Source of the DNA: Alphaproteobacteria bacterium
GTDB taxonomy: Bacteria; Myxococcota_A; UBA796; GCA-2862545
Length of the DNA stretch: 64,000 bases
Assembly (NCBI GenBank): GCA_020632925.1
Contig: JACKER010000007.1
Coordinates: 310,001 to 374,000 of the forward strand
Reading direction: 5' to 3'
The notes below the pieces were generated by a model. The model had not been told where the DNA came from. It searched no databases and saw only the letters and a list, made by a program, of their open reading frames with translations. Below, one piece after another: positions 1 through 7,593 of this stretch. The position numbers were made by a program, and so were the translations under genes. Every line of letters starts with the position of its first letter. Within the stretch, counting starts at the first letter, position 1.

Positions 1-605
1 CGAATCACCATCTCGGGCAGAGCGACAACCTGATCGACCTGGGCCTGAGTCGGGACGGTGCACACCTGGCGTTGCAGACATGGCGCTCTGCAGTCGGTTG
101 GTGGCCAGTCAGTGATGCCATAGGCGTTTCCGATGCACCATCGAATCGGATAGACGCGTTTGTCACGGCCGGGATCGTCGGAGGGATTGAAGGTAGCTGT
201 CGCCTCATCGAACGGGGGTAGTTCGATGTGGGTACAATTGGGCTGACCGCGTGGTCCGTCGAAGCCATCGAAGGGGTCACGCGGAGGCCAGTCCACCGGA
301 GTGGCGTCCAGGTACTGGTCGAGCTTGCCGGCCAGGCTGGTGCCCGTCAGACCGGCGGGTGGGCGGTGGGGGCGACCGCTGGGCTCGTGGAGGTCCAAGG
401 TGGCGCCGGCGGCGTGGACGAGCTGGTCGCGGATGCCCCAGTCGTGCCAGATGGGTCCGAGCCAGGTCAGGCCGTCGTCTCCTCCTCCGCGCGCGTTGTC
501 TGGAGGAGCGTCCCACCACTCGCCGCGCTGCTGGTCCCAGCGGGTGGCGATGCCGGAGGCGTCATGGATGCCGAACGCGCGCAGGTCGAGAGGGGGCCTG
601 GTCAC
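1..605 (-). CDS. cassette protein B, copy 1 (partial, runs off the left edge)
   Basis: I do not recognise the family. The frame is open from GTG 605 to base 1, about 201 codons, with the C-terminus outside the window. The GTG overlaps the TGA of the upstream A gene in a GTGA junction, which fixes the start. Residues 1-39 match the second copy (2536-3807) almost exactly. The next ~85 residues differ in sequence and length, and homology resumes around the shared motifs DWPPTDCRAPCL and LPEMVIR. Several cysteines (PNC, CRAPC, VC) suggest disulfides or metal binding, but there is no signal peptide. The HELIH region seen in copy 2 would lie beyond the edge. Confidence 0.7.
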   Translation of the reverse strand, partial: MTRPPLDLRAFGIHDASGIATRWDQQRGEWWDAPPDNARGGGDDGLTWLGPIWHDWGIRDQLVHAAGATLDLHEPSGRPHRPPAGLTGTSLAGKLDQYLDATPVDWPPRDPFDGFDGPRGQPNCTHIELPPFDEATATFNPSDDPGRDKRVYPIRWCIGNAYGITDWPPTDCRAPCLQRQVCTVPTQAQVDQVVALPEMVI

Positions 606-1348
606 GAGGTCTTCGCGGCGATGATGACGTCGGCGACGCCGTTGGGGGTGGACCCCGAGGTGGAGTACTGGAGGCCGGCCTGACCCATCAGTGCGCTGCC
701 GGTGCTGATGGCACCCGAGGTGTTGAGGAGGCCGTCACCGGTGATGTTGGAGCCGGTGGTGATGGTGGACCAGGAGCCGGGGAAGCGGTTGTCGCCGATG
801 GTGTAGGACCGCCAGGCGAAGGTGGGCGCGACGATGGTTCCCTGGACACCGTAGAAGACGATGGCGGCCATGAGCCCCGTGACCCCGACGGCAGAGAACG
901 GAGCGCCGATGGGGATGGAGACGGTGGTGCTGGACGGCAGGAGCTCGACGCGCTGTCGAGCGATGACCATGCCAGCGTCCTTCTGCGAGGCCCAGAGGCG
1001 GGCGAAGGCTCCCTTGGGGGTGGTGCCGGTGGTGAGACCTGCGAAGACGGCGGCCTGGACGAGCAGCGACGAGGTCTCGGCGGAGACGTCGAAGGCCTCG
1101 AGGTACTCCCCGTTCGCGGTGCGCTGGGTGCCGAGCGTCTGCCAGGCGTTCGGTCGTTCGCCGAGGATGTCGGCGGTGCGCCACCCGACGCGGAGGCCGG
1201 CGTTGGCCTCGGCCGCGCGGACGTCCAGTCCCGTGACCAGCGACGAGCCACCGTACAACAGCATCCAGGGTGTGGCGAACTGCATCACGTCCCCGTTGGC
1301 GCGGGCCAGCACCTGCCCCTCAGCGTACACGATCTTCGACATGCACAT
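602..1348 (-). CDS. cassette protein A, copy 1 (unknown, 248 aa)
   Basis: No family recognised. This Gly/Ser/Thr/Ala-rich protein of 248 residues differs from the second copy (3804-4550) at only 14 positions. It begins MCMSKIVYAEG and has one mildly hydrophobic stretch near residues 160-180 but no clear signal peptide. The start is ATG 1348, with GGGAGG 8 nt upstream; ATG 1342 is an alternative. The frame stays open upstream through a CTG triplet tract, but that part has no start codon and is read as leader. It is translationally coupled to B by a GTGA overlap, so A and B are probably made together. Confidence 0.75.
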   Translation of the reverse strand: MCMSKIVYAEGQVLARANGDVMQFATPWMLLYGGSSLVTGLDVRAAEANAGLRVGWRTADILGERPNAWQTLGTQRTANGEYLEAFDVSAETSSLLVQAAVFAGLTTGTTPKGAFARLWASQKDAGMVIARQRVELLPSSTTVSIPIGAPFSAVGVTGLMAAIVFYGVQGTIVAPTFAWRSYTIGDNRFPGSWSTITTGSNITGDGLLNTSGAISTGSALMGQAGLQYSTSGSTPNGVADVIIAAKTS

Positions 1349-1372
1349 CTCGGCAACCTCCCTGGCATACCG

Positions 1373-1410
1373 CTTGCGTAGCAGCAGCAGCAGCAGCAGC
1401 AGAACGCAAG
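1373..1410. promoter_or_regulatory. leader hairpin with CTG-triplet loop, cassette 1
   Basis: A perfect 7-bp inverted repeat (cttgcgt at 1373-1379, acgcaag at 1404-1410) encloses seven GCA triplets, which read CTG on the coding strand. It lies 25-62 nt upstream of the A start, so it would sit in the leader or over the promoter. The same structure with five triplets precedes A copy 2. Regulatory function is inference. Confidence 0.55.
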
Positions 1411-1487
1411 GATGTGGCAGAGGATCGCCCGGCTCGATCGGCTTGCGGTGCGGGTCCGTGGTTGTTCAGTTGGCGAACGGATGAACC

Positions 1488-1826
1488 ATCGAGGCGGCGA
1501 AGCGCGCGTTCGCAGACGGACCGGCGGTGACCTTCCGGTTCGACGAGTTCTACAGCGAGGCGCTCGACCTGCGTCGCGACGTGGATCTGGGGACCTACGA
1601 GGAGGGCTGCGCGGCCGTGCTCGATGCGTATCGGGCCGCCATCGACGAGGTGTTGGTGAGGGCGGGGCTGACGGCGGACGACGTGGACGACGTGTCCCTC
1701 ACGGGCGGGACCTCGCAGCTGCCGTTCGTGCGGGGGCTGTTCGCGGAGCGCTTCGGCCCGGGACGGCTGCGCAGCGCGGACGCGTTCACCAGCGTGTGCG
1801 AGGGGCTGGCGGTGGCGGCGGCCTGA
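1488..1826 (+). pseudogene. C-terminal fragment of an Hsp70/YegD-like ATPase gene
   Basis: The frame read from 1488 gives IEAAKRAFADG and then TGGTSQLPFVRGLF, ending CEGLAVAAA. These are the helix and second phosphate-binding (GGTS) signatures of the Hsp70-like nucleotide-binding domain. About 110 residues remain. The whole N-terminal half, including the first phosphate loop, is missing, and a stop at 1482-1484 closes the frame upstream. The break sits about 20 bp from the right end of cassette block 1 (1467), so cassette arrival probably removed the 5' part. GTG 1527 could still start a 99-aa product, but it would have no complete ATP site. Confidence 0.75.
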
Positions 1827-1839
1827 GACTCGGCTCGGG

Positions 1840-2532
1840 TCAGGGTGTGCGGCGGCGCGCGGCTTCGGCCATCTGCAGGAGCTCTTCCTGTTGGTACGTG
1901 AACCACTCGACACAGCAGTGGTCGCCGACGCACCCAGGTTCCGTCGCTTGGTTCGGCTCGCCCCACCACGCTCGGTCGGCGACCTCTCCATCACAGCAGA
2001 CCTGGCCGAACCGACTGGTCCCGACCAGCATGCCGGACTCGTCGAACACATCGATTCGACCACGCTCCCAAACCTCTTCGAATTCTCCGTCAACGCCCAT
2101 CGGGTGCATCGTTACCCTGGTAACGTCCGTGAACTTGTCGAACCGCCGGTCGTCACCGGTCTTGCACCAGAATGCCCAGATTTCGTTGGCCCACACCTGA
2201 TCGAAGGAGCCCGTGTCCGGCGTTCCGGGCGGCCAGCGATCCCACGTGCCGTTCTCGAAGTCTGGCTCGAGCATTCCGCTCTCGGCGACCCGCTCGAGGA
2301 AGGTGGGGCAAGGATCGGCTCCGCACTCGACGGTGGGATCCGGGCCGGCGTAGCAGGTCACCCGCGACACGAACTCGTTGGCATAGAGCCCCGTGCAGCC
2401 CCCGACGTGGGGGATCTTGTCCCCTGGACCGCACGTCGGCAGGTCGAGGGGCTGGCACGAGGGTGGAGACTCGGATGGGGGGGGCGGTGTTTCGGGCTCG
2501 GTCCTGCACGCCCACAGGGATAGGAGCAGCAT
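1840..2532 (-). CDS. cysteine-rich lipoprotein downstream of cassette 2 (unknown, 230 aa)
   Basis: Unrecognised protein. It begins MLLLSLWACRTEPE, an unusually short leader ending in a Cys like a lipobox, followed by a Pro-rich linker and about 12 further cysteines (for example CGADPC and CCVEW). The in-frame TGA of gene B lies only one codon upstream (TGA CCG ATG), so ATG 2532 is the earliest possible start and the short leader is real if the gene is real. It is the third gene of an A-B-lipoprotein operon. The position fits a partner or protective protein for B, but that is inference. Confidence 0.65.
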   Translation of the reverse strand: MLLLSLWACRTEPETPPPPSESPPSCQPLDLPTCGPGDKIPHVGGCTGLYANEFVSRVTCYAGPDPTVECGADPCPTFLERVAESGMLEPDFENGTWDRWPPGTPDTGSFDQVWANEIWAFWCKTGDDRRFDKFTDVTRVTMHPMGVDGEFEEVWERGRIDVFDESGMLVGTSRFGQVCCDGEVADRAWWGEPNQATEPGCVGDHCCVEWFTYQQEELLQMAEAARRRTP

Positions 2533-2535
2533 CGG

Positions 2536-3807
2536 TCAACCCGCGAACATGAAGAGGTCGATGGCGTCGTCGAGCCTGTGACCGCTGCAGTTGTACCGGG
2601 AATACATCGCGTACACGAAGTTGTGCGTGGTCTGGGCCTGCAGCCGCCAGCACTTCGAGCCGGGCGTGTGGTCTTCGTTGCTGTCTGGGGCGAAGCCGGG
2701 CGGGCACATGGGCGTCACGGGGTAGACCGCTGCCAGGTGGATCAGTTCGTGGACGAGGTCGCCGGCCAGATTGAGGATGCCGATGAAGGTGTCCACGGTG
2801 TTGCCCGCGCTGAGCCAATGATCGTTCATCAGCTCGACCCTGCTCTGCACGTCCCCAGGTAGCACGACCCCGTCGCCTTCCGGGGGAACGGCACTTTCAC
2901 ATGCGACGTGGACCTCGTGCAGCACGAGGACGGCTTCCGGAACGAAGCACGACACTGGACTGTGCAGACAGTTGACGGGGTGCTGCCAGCTCTCTGTCGC
3001 ACCCGTCGTGGCATCCTCTCCGTCATAGTCGGGATCTCGACAACCGAGTCTCGAGTTCCCGCCGAAACAGCCGACGAGGTAGACGTTGAAGCCGCGATCC
3101 AGCCGCTCTTCGAGCCACGCCCAGATCCGTCGGGAGTCGGCCGGCGTCATCCGCGGGTTGTAGGCCGCCGCCAGGCACAGGCTCCACTCGAGCAGGTCGC
3201 GGTTGGCGCGAAGCATCGCGACGGCGGCACGGACGAAGTCGACCCAGTCGGCCTCCGAGGTGTACGCAAGGGGCTTGAGGTCCGCGTCGTCGAGTTCGTT
3301 CCTGCGCCGCAGCTCGTCGTCGGTCACCTTCCGGATCACCATGTCGGGTAGCGCGATCACCTGGGCGATCTCGGCCTGGGTGGGGAGGCTGCACACCTGG
3401 GGTTGCAGGCAGGGCGCCCGGCAGTCGGTGGGTGGCCAGTCGGTCGCCCCCCAGTCGCGATTCATGCAGAAGCGGATGGGGTAGGCGAACTTGTCGCGAC
3501 CGGGGTCGTTGCCGTTGAAGCTCGCGCCCACGTGGACGATCGGTGGAGGTTCGATCTGCTGGCAGTTGGGGCGACCGAAGGGGCCATCGAACGGTGGCTC
3601 GTGGACCCCGCCAGAGCCGAAGGTCTCCTTCCATCGATCGAGGAGGTGGCTGGCCTCCAGGTCGAAGGGTCCGATCCCCGAGCCCGCCGCCCGGGCGTTG
3701 TCGGGAGGAGCGTCCCACCACTCGCCGCGCTGCTGGTCCCAGCGGGTGGCGATGCCGGAGGCGTCGTGGATGCCGAACGCGCGCAGGTCGAGAGGGGGCC
3801 TGGTCAC
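2536..3807 (-). CDS. cassette protein B, copy 2 (423 aa, HELIH motif)
   Basis: Family not recognised. GTG 3807 overlaps the stop of A copy 2 (GTGA). Residues 1-39 are almost identical to copy 1; the rest diverges, with ~42 residues replacing ~85 before homology resumes at PNCQQIEPP. HELIH at residues 353-357 is a zincin-type HExxH motif, so a metallopeptidase activity is possible; histidines in NEDHTPG and TTHNF downstream could supply a third ligand. About a dozen cysteines are spread along the chain. No signal peptide is visible, so if it acts outside the cell it needs another export route, perhaps involving A. Activity and destination are inference. Confidence 0.75.
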   Translation of the reverse strand: MTRPPLDLRAFGIHDASGIATRWDQQRGEWWDAPPDNARAAGSGIGPFDLEASHLLDRWKETFGSGGVHEPPFDGPFGRPNCQQIEPPPIVHVGASFNGNDPGRDKFAYPIRFCMNRDWGATDWPPTDCRAPCLQPQVCSLPTQAEIAQVIALPDMVIRKVTDDELRRRNELDDADLKPLAYTSEADWVDFVRAAVAMLRANRDLLEWSLCLAAAYNPRMTPADSRRIWAWLEERLDRGFNVYLVGCFGGNSRLGCRDPDYDGEDATTGATESWQHPVNCLHSPVSCFVPEAVLVLHEVHVACESAVPPEGDGVVLPGDVQSRVELMNDHWLSAGNTVDTFIGILNLAGDLVHELIHLAAVYPVTPMCPPGFAPDSNEDHTPGSKCWRLQAQTTHNFVYAMYSRYNCSGHRLDDAIDLFMFAG

Positions 3808-4550
3808 GAGGTCTTCGCGGCGATGATGACGTCGGCGACGCCGTTGGGGGTGGACCCGGAGGTGGAGTACTGGAAGCCGGCCTGCGCCATCAGGGCGCTG
3901 GTGGTGGTGATGGCGCCCGAGGTGTTGAGGAGGCCGTCTCCCGTGATGTTGGAGCCGGTGGTGATGGTGGACCAGGTGCCAGGGAAGCGGTTGTCGCCGA
4001 TGGTGTAGGGCCGCCAGACGAAGGAGGGGGAGACGATGGTTCCCTGCACCCCGTAGAAGACGATGGCGGCCATGAGCCCGGTGACGCCGACGGCGGAGAA
4101 CGGAGCGCCGATGGGGATGGAGACGGTGGTGCTGGACGGCAGGAGCTCGACGCGCTGCCGGGCGACGACCATGCCGCCGTCCTTCTGCGCGGCCCAGAGG
4201 CGGGCGAAGGCTCCCTTGGGGGTGGTGCCGGTGGTGAGACCGGCGAAGACGGCGGCCTGGACGAGCAGCGAGGAGGTCTCGGCGGAGACGTCGAAGGACT
4301 CGAGGTACTCGTTGTTGGCGGTGCGCTGGGTGCCGAGTGTCTGCCAGGCGTTCGGTCGTTCCCCGAGGATGTCGGCGGTGCGCCACCCGACGCGGAGGCC
4401 GGCGTTGGCCTCGGCCGCGCGGACGTCGAGGCCCGTGACCAGCGACGAGCCACCGTACAACAACATCCAGGGTGTGGCGAACTGCATCACGTCCCCGTTG
4501 GCGCGGGCCAGCACCTGACCCTCAGCGTACACGATCTTCGACATGCACAT
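3804..4550 (-). CDS. cassette protein A, copy 2 (unknown, 248 aa)
   Basis: Second copy of the 248-residue A protein. It differs from copy 1 at 14 scattered, mostly conservative positions and has the same length, the same ATG (4550) and the same GGGAGG ribosome site. It is unrecognised: low in charge and rich in Gly, Ser and Thr, with no catalytic motif I can see. Retention of full length and coupling to B in both copies argues that A is functional rather than decaying. It lies downstream of the DUF4143 ATPase gene, about 126 bp after that gene's stop. Confidence 0.75.
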   Translation of the reverse strand: MCMSKIVYAEGQVLARANGDVMQFATPWMLLYGGSSLVTGLDVRAAEANAGLRVGWRTADILGERPNAWQTLGTQRTANNEYLESFDVSAETSSLLVQAAVFAGLTTGTTPKGAFARLWAAQKDGGMVVARQRVELLPSSTTVSIPIGAPFSAVGVTGLMAAIVFYGVQGTIVSPSFVWRPYTIGDNRFPGTWSTITTGSNITGDGLLNTSGAITTTSALMAQAGFQYSTSGSTPNGVADVIIAAKTS

Positions 4551-4574
4551 CTCGGCAACCTCCCTGGCATACCG

Positions 4575-4606
4575 CTTGCGTAGCAGCAGCAGCAGCAGAA
4601 CGCAAG
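4575..4606. promoter_or_regulatory. leader hairpin with CTG-triplet loop, cassette 2
   Basis: Same inverted repeat as 1373-1410 (cttgcgt/acgcaag), here enclosing five GCA triplets instead of seven. The arms are perfectly conserved while the loop length varies by whole triplets, which points to slippage in the repeat. It lies 25-56 nt upstream of the A copy 2 start. Confidence 0.55.
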
Positions 4607-4675
4607 GATGTGGCAGAGGATGGCCCGGCGCGATCAGGGCACCGTGCGGGTCAGTGGTTGTTCGCGTGGGGAAGA

Positions 4676-5914
4676 TCAGGTGGGTCGGGTGTCCCAAGGC
4701 AGCACGGCGTCGGTCTCGGTGAGCCAGCGCGCCTCCTCGACGGGGGCGAGCACGAGCCCGGGAGCGACGCGGTCGCCGTAGGTCTCGCGGAAGGCGCGCA
4801 GACCGCTCGTGGACCGCCGGTCGGGGTGAGTGGTGAGCTTGACCTCCACCGGGAACAGCCTGCCGGCGTACTCGAGCACGAGGTCGACCTCGGCGCCGCC
4901 GTGGGTGCGCCAGTGCCAGAGGTTGGGGCGGGGCGACATCCGCGCGCACTGACGCCGAACCTCGCCCACCGCCGCGGTCTCGAAGAGCGCGCCGACGAGC
5001 GGGTGCCCACCGAGGGCGGCCGGAGACGGGACGGCCTGCGACGCAGCCGCCAACCCGGTGTCCGCGAAGTAGCCCTTGGGCCGCGCGCTGAGCCGTTTGA
5101 TCGCGTTGCCGGACCACGCGGGCACCTCGTGCCACTGGAACGTCGCCGTGAGCAGGTCGAGCCAGGACCGTGCGGTCGTGCGCGCGATGCCCAGCTCCCG
5201 CCCGAGGTGGGCGTGGTTCACCTCCTGGGCGCTCAGCGCGGCGGCGAGCCCGAGGAAGCGCCCGAAGGCCTGCTGGTCGGACACCTCGGACAGCAGGCGG
5301 ACGTCGCGCTCGATGTACGTCCTTCTGTACGCGAGGTGGAGGTCGGGCACGAGATCGAGCGGCAGCGCCCAGGCCTCGGGGAGCGAGCCGCGCCACAGGA
5401 CCTCGTAGAGCGTGCGTCCGAGCGGGAGACGCCCCGGATGATGGGTGACGAGATCGCGCGGGTCGGTGAGCCAGCGCGCGAGCCAGGGCTCACCGTCGAC
5501 GCCGCCCGCGCGCTCCGCCAGGGAGAAGCCCTCGAGGTCCAGGAAGACGGCGCGGCCGGCGAGGCTCTCGGCCAGGCCGCGCAACGCGCTCCACTGCTGC
5601 GAACCCGTCAGCACGTAGGTCCCCGGACGACGATCGCGATCCACCCGCCGCTTGATGGCCGCGGCGAGCTCGGGGGCGTTCTGGACCTCGTCGACCACCA
5701 GGGGAGGGGGGCGGTTGGCCAGGAACAGGTCGGGATCGGCGCGAGCGCCCGCCACGTCCACCACGGGATCGAGGACGACCGTGTCCCAGCCGGGGAGTGC
5801 GTGTCGCAGCAGCGTGCTCTTCCCGACCTGCCGTGCCCCCGTCACCACCACGACCGGAAAGTGCGCGATCAGGCGCTGTAACCGGTCGGTCAGGTCGCGG
5901 TGGACATAGGTCAT
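4676..5914 (-). CDS. AAA ATPase with DUF4143 domain
   Basis: A 412-residue P-loop ATPase of the AAA_14/DUF4143 family. Walker A is GARQVGKST near residues 25-33 and Walker B is LVVDEVQNAPEL near 90-100; the C-terminal half has the DUF4143 pattern (LFETAAVGEV, HGGAEVDLVLE, PVEVKLT) that resembles a nuclease-like fold. Members are widespread, often in accessory DNA, and their physiological role is poorly defined. The gene is complete for its family. It starts at ATG 5914, divergent from the arylsulfotransferase-like gene, and its 3' end abuts cassette block 2. Confidence 0.85.
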   Translation of the reverse strand: MTYVHRDLTDRLQRLIAHFPVVVVTGARQVGKSTLLRHALPGWDTVVLDPVVDVAGARADPDLFLANRPPPLVVDEVQNAPELAAAIKRRVDRDRRPGTYVLTGSQQWSALRGLAESLAGRAVFLDLEGFSLAERAGGVDGEPWLARWLTDPRDLVTHHPGRLPLGRTLYEVLWRGSLPEAWALPLDLVPDLHLAYRRTYIERDVRLLSEVSDQQAFGRFLGLAAALSAQEVNHAHLGRELGIARTTARSWLDLLTATFQWHEVPAWSGNAIKRLSARPKGYFADTGLAAASQAVPSPAALGGHPLVGALFETAAVGEVRRQCARMSPRPNLWHWRTHGGAEVDLVLEYAGRLFPVEVKLTTHPDRRSTSGLRAFRETYGDRVAPGLVLAPVEEARWLTETDAVLPWDTRPT

Positions 5915-6039
5915 CTGGATCTCCGAGCGTGGGACACTCGAAGATCAGGGTAACGCGAGGAGGCCCCGCCCGTGCCCGACGATGTCGGACAAGCGGAGAT
6001 GATGGTAGACTCGGTCTCGATGGTGGGGCAGGCTGGTCC

Positions 6040-7557
6040 GTGATCACCTTCCTGCTGGCTGGATGTGTCTCCTCGACCCCACTGTCGAGTGTCCCGACCC
6101 TGTCACTGGTCCAGCTGGGGGAGCCGAACGTCGCGCCGAGCTGGGTGCTGTCCGTGTCCGGGTCGGCCGGCCCGGCCAGGGTCGAGCTGGAGGGCGGTGG
6201 GGAGCGGTGGAACGTCCTCCTGCAGGGCTCGCGCGTGATGCAGATCCGCGGCCTGCTGCCGGACACGACCTACACCGTCTCGGTCACGATCGGCACCAAC
6301 ACCACACGAACCACGATCGAGAGCCCACCCGCCCCCGACTGGCTGCCGAGGATGGACGTCCTCGTCGACGAGCCGGACCGTGTGGAGCCGGGGCTGCTCC
6401 TGTTCGCCGCCACCCCGCTCGACCGACCCGGATCGCTGGTGCTCGCCCTCGACGAGCAGCTCCGCGTCCGCTGGTGGCTCGTGGCCGACGCGACGTGGAG
6501 CTTCGCCACGGTCTCCCCTACCCACACGCTGGTGGGACTGGTCGGCGGGCGGATCGAGGAGCGCGGCTGGGATGGCACGCTGCTAAGGCACTTCACGGAC
6601 CGTCCCGGAGCGCCCGAGGACCTGCCGCTCGCCCGCTCGCTCAACCACGAGGCGTTCCCGATGGAGGACGGCACGGTCTGGTCCATCGCCTCCGACACGG
6701 TCGTGTTCGACACCTACCCCGCGAGCTACCAATCGCTCGACCCGGTCGGACCGCCCGTCGACGTGGAGGACACGCCGGTGGTGCGGATCGGGGCCGACGG
6801 CTCCGAGATCTCGACGTGGTCGTTGGCGGATCGCCTCGACCAGGGGCGGGTGACGTTCAACGGCATCCACCTGACCCCGGACGGGATGGACTGGGTCCAC
6901 GCGAACGCGGTGGTCCCCGACGGCCTGGGCGGGGTCGTGGTGAGTGCGCGCAACCAGGACGCCCTGTTTCGGCTGGACCCGGAGGGCGACCTCGACTGGA
7001 TCCTGGCCGATCCGGGTGGCTGGGCGGAGCCGTGGGCGAGCCACCTCCTCCGGCCCGTCGGCGAGCTGCGCTGGCCGTACCACCAGCACGGGCCTCAGTG
7101 GTCGGCGGACCGCTCCATGCTGGTCGTGTTCGACAACGTGGACGCGGGGTGCAATCCCTACGTCGAGTGTCCAGCCGAGCCGGGCGGCAGCCGCGCCGTC
7201 GCCTACGAGATCGACCCGGTCGAGCGGACCGTGCGCCAGCTCTGGGAGCTCGACCAGACGGCGACCGGACCCGTGATGTCCCACATCTTCGGCAACGCAC
7301 GGGAGCTGCCGCTGACGGGCAACGTCCTGGCCACCTTTGGAGCGGTCCTCGAGGAGGATGGCGTGCCCAACCCCAATTCGGGGCGCGGCAGGGCGTCGGT
7401 GCGCCTCGTGGAGTGGGATCCGTCGGATCCCGGCCACCCCGTCCGAGACCTCCGCCTGTACAGCGCGGCCGACGAAGGCGCGGAGGGGTGGCAGGTGTAT
7501 CGGTCGGAGCGGTTCCTCCCCGATTGGGCGGGATGGCCACCCCGACCGACGCAGTGA
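6040..7557 (+). CDS. arylsulfotransferase (ASST)-like lipoprotein
   Basis: About 505 residues starting at GTG 6040 (ITFLLAGCVSS), a very short leader ending in a lipobox-like LAGC. An N-terminal fibronectin-like segment (LPDTTYTVSVTIGTN) precedes a beta-propeller with the histidines typical of arylsulfotransferase family proteins: DWVHANAV near residue 287, PYHQHGPQW near 347 and MSHIFGNA further on. ASST enzymes move sulfate between phenols in the periplasm. No other sulfur genes are nearby, so the substrate cannot be inferred. It is divergent from the DUF4143 gene and convergent with the L,D-transpeptidase gene. Confidence 0.75.
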   Translation: MITFLLAGCVSSTPLSSVPTLSLVQLGEPNVAPSWVLSVSGSAGPARVELEGGGERWNVLLQGSRVMQIRGLLPDTTYTVSVTIGTNTTRTTIESPPAPDWLPRMDVLVDEPDRVEPGLLLFAATPLDRPGSLVLALDEQLRVRWWLVADATWSFATVSPTHTLVGLVGGRIEERGWDGTLLRHFTDRPGAPEDLPLARSLNHEAFPMEDGTVWSIASDTVVFDTYPASYQSLDPVGPPVDVEDTPVVRIGADGSEISTWSLADRLDQGRVTFNGIHLTPDGMDWVHANAVVPDGLGGVVVSARNQDALFRLDPEGDLDWILADPGGWAEPWASHLLRPVGELRWPYHQHGPQWSADRSMLVVFDNVDAGCNPYVECPAEPGGSRAVAYEIDPVERTVRQLWELDQTATGPVMSHIFGNARELPLTGNVLATFGAVLEEDGVPNPNSGRGRASVRLVEWDPSDPGHPVRDLRLYSAADEGAEGWQVYRSERFLPDWAGWPPRPTQ

Positions 7558-7593
7558 CGTACCCCGTGCCACGCGGAAGCGCGGGGCGGATGA

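Larger units (their letters stand above)
493..1467. repeat. conserved cassette block, copy 1 (975 bp)
   Basis: This block spans the leader hairpin, all of gene A and the first ~115 bp of gene B. Its counterpart is 3695-4663. The two lengths (975 and 969 bp) differ by exactly two CTG triplets. Homology stops abruptly at both ends: inside B on the left, and after gtggttgttc on the right. Confidence 0.8.
3695..4663. repeat. conserved cassette block, copy 2 (969 bp)
   Basis: Counterpart of 493-1467 at an offset of about 3.2 kb in the same orientation. It ends 12 bp before the stop codon of the DUF4143 ATPase gene. The pair forms a direct repeat that could recombine and delete or amplify the region between. 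Confidence 0.8.

Noticed and set aside
4551..5396. N-terminal extension of A copy 2 through the CTG tract (poly-Leu) and beyond
   Set aside because: The frame is open by chance through the DUF4143 gene. There is no start codon near the Leu run, and a good ribosome site precedes ATG 4550. In copy 1 the extension has no start either.
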